Below, in pieces: positions 1 through 11,592 of a stretch of 64,000 nucleotides of DNA. The notes beneath the pieces were generated by a model. The model made no database searches. It was not told where the DNA came from and was given only the letters and a program-made list of their open reading frames with translations. Origin of the DNA: Lingula anatina (Eukaryota > Brachiopoda > Lingulata > Lingulida > Lingulidae); assembly GCF_001039355.2 (NCBI RefSeq), contig NW_019773513.1, positions 100,659 to 164,658 on the forward strand, read 5' to 3'. Both the position numbers and the translations under genes were made by a program. How positions within the stretch are numbered: the first letter of the stretch is position 1; each line of letters opens with the position of its first letter.

Positions 1-3000
1 AAATGGTTGAATATCGGGGGGCGATTTGCTGCAGTATGTTAAACATATGCAAATATTGTGTAACTTTAGTCAATAGCGGCGTTAACCATTATTCTAAAGA
101 ATACGTGTTGTACAGGTTATGCATGAGAGCAGGGAATTAATTCGAATAATAACCCTGGTGAGAGTGAGATTTTTATGACGAAATAAAAAGAGATCTCAAA
201 GTTTATTTAGACATTAAAATTAACCATAGTGAAAAATTAACCATCATTGGCATTGGATCAAGGAAGGGGGGAGGTTTGAAACAGACAACTGACGAAATTC
301 CCTTCTTAACCATCTCAGTTTAAAAGTGTTTCGCGTCTTGGAACTAAAAAGGGTACCTTAACTTTGTAAGATATGCTGTCTAGCCCTGTGTATGTCTTGT
401 GGACACTGAATTAAGGGTGACTCCGCTCTTTTCTTTTTAAGGTATTACATCTCTTTGCCCTCCTGTATTTCTTCGCATTACACATGGTGGTGGCGAGAGA
501 AAGAATGTGCGCTGTCTACACCATGGTTAGCCACGGCAGTATGATGCAAGGTGGAAGCCAAGGATTTGACAGCGAGCGATGGTACAAAACACACCGATAT
601 TTTGGTCTGAACACGAGCACTAGTATCGCGGCTGAAGGGAAGAAGGTCCTACAGTTTTTGAAGAAATGGTACGGTATGGACGTGGACGTTGGAGACGATA
701 CCTTGTCAGGGGTTGATCCAACTCCTGTGTTCTTTGAGACCACGGCAGTTAACTTTACTTTCAATATACTGACCCTTCCGCAGTCTGCTAATTTCAGACT
801 TTATTCGGAGTCACGTGGCAATGAAGTTCGTTTTTACGATTCCCCGATTTTCTTAAATACATGGTTGATTGTGATCAAAAATGAGTTTACGGTATTGGAG
901 GGTCGAAATCAGGGAATGGTCGTTCCGGCAAATAGTATGATTGGGCTACATTATTTCAGTATAAAACCTGGACGCAAGGGATTCGATAGCGAAATTAAGC
1001 TACGTGCAGAAGACCGTGTTCCAATTCTTTTAATTCCCACCCCCTTGGGTCAAGACACTGATCAGACCGGATATGACGTCACACAAGGCACTTACGTCCT
1101 CTACAATGAGTATGTCAGCAGTCTCACCAGGCCAGACTTCGGTGACGGCATAGTGCGTGGGGTCTCTACTCGATACGTGCATGGAAACGAGAATCTCAAT
1201 GATGGTAGAGTAGTGATCACCTTCTCCTGTAACCGTACCAAGTATCGTCTGCCATAGATTAACTTTACATACATTGGAAAGTTTTCTTTCGGGCTTATAC
1301 GAATATATCGTTATTTTGCTTGCATTCAAGTCATTTTGATTCCATGAAATTATTTTAAGGGTCGGGCAAAAAGATAAGCGGTGAATAAGAAGCTGTTGCA
1401 AGAACATCTGGGTTCTTTTAAACTCTTGATCAAAAAGGTTGTTTTACCTCCAATTCCATACTTTTTTGTCAAATTATCACCTTGCACCTGTAAACTATTC
1501 TGAACATATTTGTCAGATACCATACAGGGTCTTTAATGACAGAGCATACGAAGATATGCATTTATTTGAATTTAGAGCATGCACCCCTTCAAATCTAGGG
1601 AATACTGTGTTATGTAGTCATTAAAACGTCACCATCAAATGTCACCAAATTGATACACAATTTGCTCGTTTATGGCCACTTTTCCAGTAGTGTTTTCAAG
1701 TGGCTCAGTTACGTTGTGAACAGAGACATACAAGACCAAATGATTGTCTCTACACCAGTTCACTAAAGGTGACACTAATTACCTTTAACGAACTTATGTT
1801 GTCTCTTTGGTAAGCTTCATTAAAAATCACAAAATAATTATGTGGCGTGCCAGTGTTAAAGACAATTGGATCTGAAAAATTAAGACTGGCTTTTACCGAC
1901 TGTTTTCTTTGTAGAAGAAAACTTACAACCAACAAATTAATTTTGTGTTCAATGTGTTGTTTGTTACGTATGTGCTCCCAAAAAGAATAACTCCTTTTTC
2001 TTTATGTTCAACATTGAGTTAATTGAGGGAGTAAAATGCTATCATTCTTCTTATATCACTGAATAACTTTAAAAAACATCTGGACATATGGTTGCGTATT
2101 GCACACTGCAGTGTTTTTTTAATGTATAATGTTTAAAAAAATGTGACGCTTTCACTCTTCGTGTTGCATACAATTACAGATACGGGCACGCAGGCATGGA
2201 AACAACGACTTTCCTGTTGTGTCTACCTGCCAAAAGCTGTAAAAAGTTTGTCATAGAAGATAATGAAGCTAATTATACTGGTTGCATAATGACGCTGTCT
2301 CTACCGCGGTAATACGACTAAATGCGTCCCAGTTAAATTGTTTAATGCCTCCGTCTGGGCAAATGTCTACACTCTACTGCTCATCTTCAAACATGGCCAA
2401 ATGGATCATTTAAAAAATATTTTCGGGTTTGATGAAATTGTAATAGAGGTACCAAAAGCATAGTTGAAATGAAAAAGAAAAATAGCTTAATGCTTGATGC
2501 CAACGTTTATGTTCATAGGTGAGTTGGGGTGAATAGTAAGGAGTAAAATTGCAAAATTGAATGAGCACACCAAGAAAAGTAAAACCGTACGCTGTTAAAA
2601 TTCATTTCATCATATATCTATAAATATCTTTTGTTCTCTGTATAGTGTGTGGCGGTTTAGTTTACAAATAAAAAAATGCCCATATAGTCTATCACGCTTG
2701 CCAGTGATCGTAGTAACGTTAACAGAACGCCGAGATCAATATTTTTTATAACTGTATTTAATTTCAATACTGCACTAAGCCGCTGTTCAGTTGTCCTTTT
2801 TCTGGTCAACCGAAGAGGTGTACCAAAAGATAAAACCAGAGACACATTTGAGCGTCCAAACAGTCACCGAAAATTAGGACATGGTGAGTACAGCAATAAT
2901 TAATAAAGAGTATATTACCTGTTTTATAGTATTGCAACTTACTTAATGGTGTTCACCAGAGTAGATACCGTGGTTAGTTTGTTTACTGATGTGATGTAGA

Positions 3001-3407
3001 TGCTGTTGTGTTAATATTTAGTCCAGCATGCTGTTGGTATTGCACTGTATGCGTTACGGCTATCCGACCAATAAGGAATTAATTAAAAACTAAACACAGG
3101 AAAACATTCAGTTTCATTTAGAACACACCAGTCTCACAAATTGTCTGGTTTTTAACCTCAGCTGGAAGTGGAGGGAAAGATGTCACCAGAAACTTAATTA
3201 AAGGGATAATAACTCTTCGTATGAGATCTATTTTTCAAAATAAAAACATTGTAAACAACTCATAGAAATATGATATATTCTGTTTTACCATAAAAAGGGC
3301 ACTTATAGTCATTATTCTGATATCTGAGCTTGTCATCGGACCACATGACCTCCATAGATAGCTATACTCTAAAAAATACACTGGATCAGGGTGGGGAGGG
3401 GGGGGGA
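1..3407. repeat. Tandem duplicate unit, left copy (partner 3409 to about 6835)
   Basis: This block carries secreted-family copy I, its 3' flank and the exon 1 of copy II. It is repeated at an offset of 3416 bp, beginning right after the single N at 3408. The two blocks look about 98% alike, with scattered SNPs and small indels. For example, the right copy has an extra AT-rich insert near 6360 and an insert near 3680-3705. The junction lies in a G-rich run with an N, so this may be a recent tandem duplication or two haplotypes placed end to end. Bases 1-441 are the intron of copy I. Apart from that intron and the gene, no other gene is seen between 1258 and 2740. Confidence 0.85.
442..1257 (+). 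CDS. Secreted-family copy I, exon 2 (5' exon outside window)
   Basis: Function unknown; I do not recognise the domain. The exon begins after a pyrimidine-rich acceptor ending TTTTTAAG at 441. It reads V-L-H-L-F-A-L-L and then M-V-V-A-R-E, so with the upstream ATG exon seen in later copies it encodes 272 aa. Residues 1-20 are a hydrophobic signal peptide. The mature part starts near Glu21, has a Cys at position 24 (M-C-A-V-Y-T-M) and a second Cys close to the C-terminus (F-S-C-N-R-T), probably paired. N-glycosylation sequons include NFT and NRT. The body is rich in short alternating polar/hydrophobic stretches, which suggests a beta-rich fold (inference). The stop is TAG at 1255. The polyadenylation-like signal about 120 bp downstream is AATAAG rather than the AATAAA of copy II. 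The internal ATG at 484 would drop most of the signal peptide and is probably not the start. Confidence 0.85.
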   Translation, partial: VLHLFALLYFFALHMVVARERMCAVYTMVSHGSMMQGGSQGFDSERWYKTHRYFGLNTSTSIAAEGKKVLQFLKKWYGMDVDVGDDTLSGVDPTPVFFETTAVNFTFNILTLPQSANFRLYSESRGNEVRFYDSPIFLNTWLIVIKNEFTVLEGRNQGMVVPANSMIGLHYFSIKPGRKGFDSEIKLRAEDRVPILLIPTPLGQDTDQTGYDVTQGTYVLYNEYVSSLTRPDFGDGIVRGVSTRYVHGNENLNDGRVVITFSCNRTKYRLP

Positions 3408-4673
3408 NGGGATTTGCTGCAGTATGTTAAACATATGCAAATATTGTGTAACTTTAGTCAATAGCGGCGTTAACCCTTATTCTAAAGAATACGTGTAGTA
3501 CAGGTTACGCATGAGAGCAGGGAATTAATTCGTATAATTCCCTGGTGAGAGTGAGAATTTTATGACGAAATAAATAGAATTCTCAAAGTATATTTAGACA
3601 TTAAAGTTAACCATAGTGAAAAATTAACCATCATTGGCATTGGGTCAAGGAAGGGATAAGGTTTGAAACAGACAACTGACGATACGTTCTAGATCGAATT
3701 TATATCGAAATTCCCTTCTTAAACATCTCAATTTAAAAGTGTTACGCGTCTTGGAACTAAATACGGTACCTTAACTTTGTGAAAAGATGTCTTGTCTAGC
3801 CCTGTGTATATCTTGTGGACACTGTATTAAGGGTGACCCCGTTCTTTTCTTTTTAAGGTATTACATCTTTTTACCCTCCTGTGTTTCTTCGCATTACACA
3901 TGGTGGTGGCGAGAGAAAGAATGTGCGCTGCCTACACCATGGTAAGCCACGGCAGTATGATGCAAGGTGGAAGCCAAGGATTTGACAGCGAGCGGTGGTA
4001 CAAAACACACCGATATTTTGGTCTGAACACGAGCACCAGTATCGCGGCTGAAGGGAAGAAGGTCCTACAGTTTTTGAAGGAATGGTACGGTATGGACGTG
4101 GACGTTGGAGACGATAACTTGTCAGAGGTTGATCCAACTCCTGTGTTCTTTGAGACCACGGCAGTTAACTTTACTTTCAATATACTGACCCTTCCGCAGT
4201 CTGCTAATTTCAGACTTTATTCGGAGTCACGTGGCAATGAAGTTCGTTTTTACGATTCCCCGATTTTCTTAAATACATGGTTGATTGTGATCAAAAATGA
4301 GTTTACGGTATTGGAGGGTCGAAATCAGGGAATGGTTGTTCCAGCAAATAGTATGATTGGGCTACATTATTTCAGTATAAAACCTGGACGCAAAGGATTC
4401 GATAGCGAGATTAAGCTACGTGCAGAAGACCGTGTTCCAATTCTTTTAATTCCCACCCCCTTGGGTCAAGACACTGATCAGACCGGGTATGACGTCACAC
4501 AAGGCACCTACGTCCTCTACAATGAGTATGTCAGCAGTCTCACCAGGCCAGACTTCGGTGACGGCATAGTGCGTGGGGTCTCTACTCGATACGTGCATGG
4601 AAACGAGAATCTCAATGATGGTAGAGTAGTGATCACCTTCTCCTGTAACCGTACCAAGTATCGTCTGCCATAG
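2881..4673 (+). CDS. Secreted-family copy II (two exons)
   Basis: Exon 1 ends ...GGAC-ATG at 2881-2883 and is followed directly by the donor GTGAGT at 2884, so the initiator Met is the only residue encoded there. The intron is 2884-3857. Exon 2 is 3858-4673 (816 nt), entered in phase 0. The protein is 272 aa with signal peptide V-L-H-L-F-T-L-L-C-F-F-A-L-H. It differs from copy I at only a few sites, such as a C-A-A-Y-T instead of C-A-V-Y-T run and L-S-E-V in place of L-S-G-V. AATAAA lies at 4800-4805. The intron contains the single N at 3408, so part of it may be misassembled. A TATA-like TATTTAAT lies about 40 bp upstream of the same TTCAGTTG initiator seen at the other copies (around 2755-2800). 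Function is unknown; secretion is inferred from the signal peptide. Confidence 0.82.
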
Positions 4674-6299
4674 ATTAACTTTACATACATTGGAAAGTTT
4701 TCTTTCGGGCTTATACGAATATATCGTTATTTTGCTTGCATTCAAGTCATTTTGATTCCATGAAATTATTTTAAGGGTCGGGCAAAAAGATAAGCGGTGA
4801 ATAAAAAGCTGTTGCAAGAACATCTGGGTTCTTTTAAACTCTTGATCAAAAAGGTTGTTTTACCTCCAATTCCATACTTTTTTGTCAAATTATCACCTTG
4901 CACCTGTAAACTATTCTGAACATATTTGTCAGATACCATACAGGGTCTTTAATGAAAGAGCATACGAAGATATGCATTTATTTGAATTTAGAGCATGCAC
5001 CCCTTCAAATCTAGGGAATACTGTGTTTTGTAGTCATTAAAACGTCACCATCAAATGTCACCAAATTTATACACAATTTGCTCGTTTATGGCCACTTTTC
5101 CAGTAGTGTTTTCAAGTGGCTCAGTTACGTTGTGAACAGAGACATACAAGACCAAACCATTGTGTCTACACCAGTTCACTAAAGGTGACACCAATTAACT
5201 TTAACGAACTTATGTTGTCTCTTTGGTAAGCTTTATTAAAAATCACAAAATAATTATGTGGCGTGCCAGTGTTAAAGACAATTGGATCTGAAAAATTAAG
5301 ACTGGCTTTTACCGACTGTTTTCTTTGTAGAAGAAAACTTACAACCAACAAGTTAATTTTGTGTTCAATGTGTTGTTTGTTACTTATGTGCTCCCAAAAA
5401 GAATAAATCCTTTTTCTTTTCTTTCAATGTACAACATTGAGTTAATTGAGGGAGTAAAATGCTATGATTCTTCTTATTTCACTGAATAACTTCAAAAAAC
5501 ATTTGGACATATGGTTGCGTATTGCATCATGCAGTGTTTTTTAATGTATAATGTTTAAAAAATGTGACGCTTTCACTCTTCGTGTTGCATACAATTACAG
5601 ATATGGGCACGCAGGCATGGAAACAACGACTTTCCTGTTGTGTCTACCTGCCAAAAGCTGTAAAAAGTTTGTCATAGAAGATAATGAAGCTAATTATACT
5701 GGTTGCATAATGACGCTGTCTCTACCGCGGTAATACGACTAAATGCGTCCCAGTTAAATTGTTTAATGCCTCCGTCTGGGCAAATGTCTACACTCTACTG
5801 CTCATCTTCAAACATGGCCAAATGGATCATTTAAAAATATTTTCGGGTTTGATGAAATTGTACTAGAGGTTCCAAAAGCATAGTTGAAATGAAAAAGAAA
5901 AATAGCTTAATGCTTGATGCCAAAGTTTATGTTCATAGGTGAGTTGGGGTGAATAGTAAGGAGTAAAATTGCAAAATTGAATGAGCACACCAAGAAAAGT
6001 AAAACCGTACGCTGTTAAAATTCATTTCATCATATATCTATAAATATCTTTTGTTCTCTGTATAGTGTGTGGCGGTTTAGTTTACAAATAAAAAACGCCC
6101 ATATAGTCTATCACGCTTGCCAGTGATCGTAGTAACGTTAACAGAACGCTGACATCAATATTTTTTATAACTGTATTTAATTTCAATACTGCACTAAGCC
6201 GCTGTTCAGTTGTCCTTTTTCTGGTCAACCGAAGAGGTGTACCAAAAGATAAAACCAGAGACACATTTGAGCGTCCAAATAGTCACCGAAAATTAGGAC
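4674..6299. other. Intergenic 3' flank of copy II, no gene seen
   Basis: This is the near-identical counterpart of 1258-2880. It holds the AATAAA at 4800 and, at its right end, the promoter-like and untranslated exon-1 sequence of copy III. Short open frames of 60 aa are shared with the left copy only because the DNA is duplicated; none shows family similarity or splice context. Confidence 0.7.
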
Positions 6300-7771
6300 A
6301 TGGTGAGTACAGCAATAATTAATAAAGAGTATATTACCTGTTTTATAGTATTGTAACTTAATTATATATAGTATACATATAGAATAGTGGTGTTCGGCAG
6401 AGTGGATGCCGTGGTAAGTTTGTTTACAGTGATGTAGATGCTGTTGTGTTAACATTTAGTCCAGCATGCTGTTGGTATTGCACTGTATGCGTTACGGCTA
6501 TCCGACCAATAAGGAATTAATTAAAAACTAAACACAGGAAAACATTCAGTTTCATTTAGAACACATCAGTCTCACAAATTGTCTGGTTTCTAACCTCAGC
6601 TGGAAGTGGAGGGAAAGATGTCACCGGAAACGTAATTAAAGGGATAATAACTCTTCGTATGAGACCTATTTTTCAAAATAAAAACATTGTAAACAACTCA
6701 TAGAAATATAATATATTCTGTTTTACCATAAAAAGGGCAGTTATAGTTATTATTCTGATATCTGAGCTTGTCATCGGACCACATTACCTCCATAGATAGC
6801 TATACTCTAAAAAATACACTGGATCAGGGTGGGGAGGGGGGGGGAGGGGAGGGTTTGACACAGAGGACTGACGATACGTTCTAGATCGATTTTATATCCC
6901 TTGGCTCTCTTCTTTACGATCTCAGTTTAAAAGTTTTTGGCGTCTTGGTACCTTTACTTTGTACTAAGATGTCTTGCCTAGCCCTGGGTATATCTGGTGG
7001 ACACCGTATTAAGGGTGACTCCCTTCTTTTCCAGGTATCGCATCTATTTTCCCTCCTGTGTTTCTTCGCACTTCCAATGGTGGTGGCGGGAGAAATAATG
7101 TGCGCTGTCTACACCATGGTTAGCCATGGCAGTATGATCCGCGGTGGAAGCCAAGGATTTGCCAGCGAGCAGTGGTACAAAACACACCGATATTTTGGTC
7201 GAAACACGAACGCCAGCATCGCGGATGAAGGGAGGAAGTTCCTACAGTTTTTGAACGACTGGTACGGCATCGACGTGGACGTTGCCGACGATGCCTTGTC
7301 AGGGGTTGATCCAACTCCTGTGTTCTTTGAGACCACGGCAGTTAACTTTACTTTTAAAATCACGACCCTTCCGATGTCTGCTAATTTTAAACTTTATTCC
7401 GAGTCACGCAACAACAAAGTTCGTTTTTACGACTCCAAGATTTACAGTAACGCATGGATGATTGTAACCAAAAATGAGTTTACTGTAACAGAGGGTCGAA
7501 ATCAGGGAATGGTTGTTCCGTCAAGAAGTATGATTCGGCTAGAGTATTACTACATGAAACCTGGCCACCAGGGGTTCGACAGCGAGATTATACTTCGTGC
7601 AGAAGACCGCGTTCCAACGCTTTTAATTCCCATTCCCTTGGGCCAACACACTTATTTGACCTGGTATGACGTCACACAAGGAACGTACGCCCTTTTTAAC
7701 CATCACGTCATCAGTCTGACCAGGCCAGAGTTCGGTGACGGCGTAGCGCGTGGGATCTCTCCTCGATACGT
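6300..7771 (+). CDS. Secreted-family copy III, 3' end lost in gap
   Basis: Exon 1 supplies only ATG (6300-6302) and is followed by GTGAGT. The intron runs to 7034 (CCAG). Exon 2 starts at 7035 with V-S-H-L-F-S-L-L-C-F-F-A-L-P-M-V-V-A-G-E and continues in frame to the gap, ending at Arg-Tyr-(Val). About 246 of the expected 272 residues are present. The visible sequence is indistinguishable from the copy that resumes after the gap, including flanking non-coding DNA, so III and III' may be one gene represented twice. Relative to copies I and II this is a distinct subfamily, with R-N-T-N-A-S, N-D-W-Y-G-I and the Y-Y-Y-M-K-P stretch in place of the Y-F-S-I-K-P of I and II. Confidence 0.78.
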
Positions 7772-8709
7772 NNNNNNNNNNNNNNNNNNNNNNNNNNNNN
7801 NNNNNNNNNNNNNNNNNNNNNNNNNNNNNNNNNNNNNNNNNNNNNNNNNNNNNNNNNNNNNNNNNNNNNNNNNNNNNNNNNNNNNNNNNNNNNNNNNNNN
7901 NNNNNNNNNNNNNNNNNNNNNNNNNNNNNNNNNNNNNNNNNNNNNNNNNNNNNNNNNNNNNNNNNNNNNNNNNNNNNNNNNNNNNNNNNNNNNNNNNNNN
8001 NNNNNNNNNNNNNNNNNNNNNNNNNNNNNNNNNNNNNNNNNNNNNNNNNNNNNNNNNNNNNNNNNNNNNNNNNNNNNNNNNNNNNNNNNNNNNNNNNNNN
8101 NNNNNNNNNNNNNNNNNNNNNNNNNNNNNNNNNNNNNNNNNNNNNNNNNNNNNNNNNNNNNNNNNNNNNNNNNNNNNNNNNNNNNNNNNNNNNNNNNNNN
8201 NNNNNNNNNNNNNNNNNNNNNNNNNNNNNNNNNNNNNNNNNNNNNNNNNNNNNNNNNNNNNNNNNNNNNNNNNNNNNNNNNNNNNNNNNNNNNNNNNNNN
8301 NNNNNNNNNNNNNNNNNNNNNNNNNNNNNNNNNNNNNNNNNNNNNNNNNNNNNNNNNNNNNNNNNNNNNNNNNNNNNNNNNNNNNNNNNNNNNNNNNNNN
8401 NNNNNNNNNNNNNNNNNNNNNNNNNNNNNNNNNNNNNNNNNNNNNNNNNNNNNNNNNNNNNNNNNNNNNNNNNNNNNNNNNNNNNNNNNNNNNNNNNNNN
8501 NNNNNNNNNNNNNNNNNNNNNNNNNNNNNNNNNNNNNNNNNNNNNNNNNNNNNNNNNNNNNNNNNNNNNNNNNNNNNNNNNNNNNNNNNNNNNNNNNNNN
8601 NNNNNNNNNNNNNNNNNNNNNNNNNNNNNNNNNNNNNNNNNNNNNNNNNNNNNNNNNNNNNNNNNNNNNNNNNNNNNNNNNNNNNNNNNNNNNNNNNNNN
8701 NNNNNNNNN
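7772..8709. other. Assembly gap (N run)
   Basis: There are 938 Ns. Sequence immediately before (about 6835-7771) and after (8710 onwards) is the same stretch repeated at an offset of 1873 bp. The gap therefore sits between two copies of one sequence. Open frames that read through it are meaningless. Confidence 0.99.
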
Positions 8710-8907
8710 GGGGGGGGAGGGGAGGGTTTGACACAGAGGACTGACGATACGTTCTAGATCGATTTTATATCCCTTGGCTCTCTTCTTTACGATCTCAGTT
8801 TAAAAGTTTTTGGCGTCTTGGTACCTTTACTTTGTACTAAGATGTCTTGCCTAGCCCTGGGTATATCTGGTGGACACCGTATTAAGGGTGACTCCCTTCT
8901 TTTCCAG

Positions 8908-9723
8908 GTATCGCATCTATTTTCCCTCCTGTGTTTCTTCGCACTTCCAATGGTGGTGGCGGGAGAAATAATGTGCGCTGTCTACACCATGGTTAGCCAT
9001 GGCAGTATGATCCGCGGTGGAAGCCAAGGATTTGCCAGCGAGCAGTGGTACAAAACACACCGATATTTTGGTCGAAACACGAACGCCAGCATCGCGGATG
9101 AAGGGAGGAAGTTCCTACAGTTTTTGAACGACTGGTACGGCATCGACGTGGACGTTGCCGACGATGCCTTGTCAGGGGTTGATCCAACTCCTGTGTTCTT
9201 TGAGACCACGGCAGTTAACTTTACTTTTAAAATCACGACCCTTCCGATGTCTGCTAATTTTAAACTTTATTCCGAGTCACGCAACAACAAAGTTCGTTTT
9301 TACGACTCCAAGATTTACAGTAACGCATGGATGATTGTAACCAAAAATGAGTTTACTGTAACAGAGGGTCGAAATCAGGGAATGGTTGTTCCGTCAAGAA
9401 GTATGATTCGGCTAGAGTATTACTACATGAAACCTGGCCACCAGGGGTTCGACAGCGAGATTATACTTCGTGCAGAAGACCGCGTTCCAACGCTTTTAAT
9501 TCCCATTCCCTTGGGCCAACACACTTATTTGACCTGGTATGACGTCACACAAGGAACGTACGCCCTTTTTAACCATCACGTCATCAGTCTGACCAGGCCA
9601 GAGTTCGGTGACGGCGTAGCGCGTGGGATCTCTCCTCGATACGTGCATGGAAACGAATTTCTGAATGATGGCAGAATGGTGGTCACCTTCGCCTGTGACC
9701 GTACCGAGTACGGTCTGCCATAG
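8908..9723 (+). CDS. Secreted-family copy III', exon 2 (exon 1 in gap)
   Basis: The acceptor TTCCAG ends at 8907. Exon 2 is 816 nt and encodes 271 residues, plus the initiator Met that must come from an upstream exon lost in the gap. The protein has a signal peptide, Cys in M-C-A-V-Y-T-M, sequons NAS and NFT, and the C-terminal F-A-C-D-R-T-E-Y. AATAAA follows at about 9839. The N-terminal part is identical to copy III on the other side of the gap. This is either a very recent tandem copy or the same allele assembled twice. Function unknown. Confidence 0.82.
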   Translation, partial: VSHLFSLLCFFALPMVVAGEIMCAVYTMVSHGSMIRGGSQGFASEQWYKTHRYFGRNTNASIADEGRKFLQFLNDWYGIDVDVADDALSGVDPTPVFFETTAVNFTFKITTLPMSANFKLYSESRNNKVRFYDSKIYSNAWMIVTKNEFTVTEGRNQGMVVPSRSMIRLEYYYMKPGHQGFDSEIILRAEDRVPTLLIPIPLGQHTYLTWYDVTQGTYALFNHHVISLTRPEFGDGVARGISPRYVHGNEFLNDGRMVVTFACDRTEYGLP

Positions 9724-11470
9724 TTTGACTGTAATACAAACGGGTTTATAAATATATCTTTTTTTTGCTTCATGGTTTTCAGTTTTATTCTGAACCAGTG
9801 GGATTTATTGTAAGGGTTGGGCAAAGGGAATAAGAGAAAAATAAAAATCCATTGAAAGAGCACGTGGACTGTTTTTACGTCAAGATAACTTCCATGAAAT
9901 ATTTCTGTTCGTGTGAGAGAATGAGAAAGAGAGTGTGTGAGATCCGTACTTCACTAAAAAGTGCGCCTCAATACTTAAGTTCCCTCTGAAAACTGTACGT
10001 GTGCTAAACACTGAATCTAAGACGTCTCTCCATGACAATGTCATCTGTCGAACTCGCCTTCTATTTCAGCCTATGATTTCAGCAAAGTACATGTATAATC
10101 AGAACGGTGGTAAAATGTGCAACTTTTATTTATAAAAGTCATCATGTTGAAGTACCACAAAAATGGAATATGAGACAAGAAAGAGACATTTTTGACGGTC
10201 GCTTGCATTGTGACTTAAAGGGATTGGGCCAAAACCCGTCGGATCGAATCTTTACCTTCTGTCATTTCATTTAATATGTACATGTATAAAGCCACTCAGT
10301 AATGGTGAAATAAATGTTACTTTTCCACAATATATAAGAGTAAATTAATTGTTGGATCTGCAAACGCATAGAGATATACACTGCTCATGCCTATATGGGT
10401 TACCAGCGCACTACAAGATTTTTTTTCTTTTAATTCGAGAAAGTTTGATACTTTTTTATGTAACAGTAGCACTTAACGTAAAATTGTTCACGCGCTATAT
10501 AAAGATACAAATATGGACAAGAAGGTTAAAGGGTGGTTTACTTCAGAGACACCTGGAAAACGAACACGTGTTGATAACTGATAACGGACTCCTACGTGGC
10601 GAGATGAAATATGCTAGTATATAATATTTAACAAGTAACCATGATAATCACACGCTAAAAATATCATCAAAAGAAATTTCATGAATTACATGAATGTGTT
10701 TTGCAGAGATCGTCTTCACTAAAGCAATGGCCAATTTTAGTCACTGGGTATAAGCCAGTTACTTGAATTGTGATTATATTTTTATTTCAGTGACCTTATC
10801 AGCCGCAAAACAGAGTGCTTGTTAATATCATGTCACGATATTGCTGGTTTGGAGTGCATCATAATAAGAACTCGCCTGACGTGGTATTTCATAATATGGA
10901 TATTTAAATGAACTCTAAACTGTTGCCTTGATTGTTGTATAGTTAGGCTCGGGTGCCAGCCTGACGTGACATGAGTACAGTGTCTTTATTATCCATATTA
11001 AAGATATAAATAATGACTCGACAAAACGATGTAGACGTTGTTGACTAGTTTCAGTGTACATAACGTGTACTGTTCATCTCAGGTAAGAACGTCGCTAAAA
11101 ACAGGATAAATGTCACCCATCCAACTGCTCATTCATTTGTATATACTGTGTATATATAAATAGGAGGGGGATTATGACCTGTCTTTGAGAAGTCAAATAC
11201 AATCTCTTTTGTTTTCTTAAATTTTCTTCCATTTTCGTGCTTTTGGAAAAAAGTGTCTGGTTGTCCAGAATTTATCCCAGCTAGTTGATCAACGACGGTT
11301 TTGGGTCATTCAGCTATAATGTAGTTCCTGATCGAACTGTCCGTTCATTTTCATTTTAATGTTACTTAATGGTTTTCCATTATAGAAAGACACCAGTGCT
11401 TATCCGGGATACACAGTTAAATAAACATGAAAATCTCTGCAAAATAATGGTACCATTAATGCATTTTTAA
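9724..11470. other. Intergenic spacer with repeated array DNA
   Basis: After the 3' UTR-like sequence of copy III', the stretch from about 10674 to 11110 is the start of a spacer unit. It is found again near 14750-15050 and 19330-19680. Its first ~100 bp (around the word GTGTTTTGCAGAGAT) recall intron DNA of the GST gene near 24560-24640. A TATATAAATAGG motif occurs at about 11150 and again near 20040, but I see no reading frame attached to it. No gene is supported here. Confidence 0.6.
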
Positions 11471-11474
11471 ACTG

Positions 11475-11505
11475 TATATAATTTGAATACGCCGCTGTTC
11501 AGTTG
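11475..11505 (+). promoter_or_regulatory. Core promoter of copy IV: TATA box plus initiator
   Basis: TATATAA at 11475-11481 is followed by TTCAGTTG, whose A lies at 11501, placing the TATA start at -26. The same arrangement with identical spacing occurs before copies V (15486) and VI (20324). TCAGTT matches the classical metazoan initiator consensus. The predicted 5' UTR is about 92 nt, ending at the ATG/donor junction at 11595. Confidence 0.65.
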
Positions 11506-11592
11506 TCTTTCACTAGTCAACCGAGGAGGTGTACCAAGAAGATAATACCGGGGTAAATTTGAGCGTCTCAATAGTCGCCGAAGACTGGAAAC

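Noticed and set aside
442-1257. Secreted family as a known pore-forming or lectin domain
   Set aside because: Beta-rich appearance alone is not evidence; no diagnostic motif could be identified by eye.
1439-5040. 61-aa frames conserved at 1439 and 4855
   Set aside because: Conserved only because the 3.4-kb block is duplicated; substitutions show no coding bias I can see.
6945-8744. 599-aa open frame reading through the gap
   Set aside because: The middle is N; the real exon starts at 7035 after an AG, and the part before it is intron.
11150-11165. TATATAAATAGG as the array promoter
   Set aside because: A good TATA word, repeated near 20040, but copy V keeps only the downstream TATA/initiator at the correct distance from the ATG exon.
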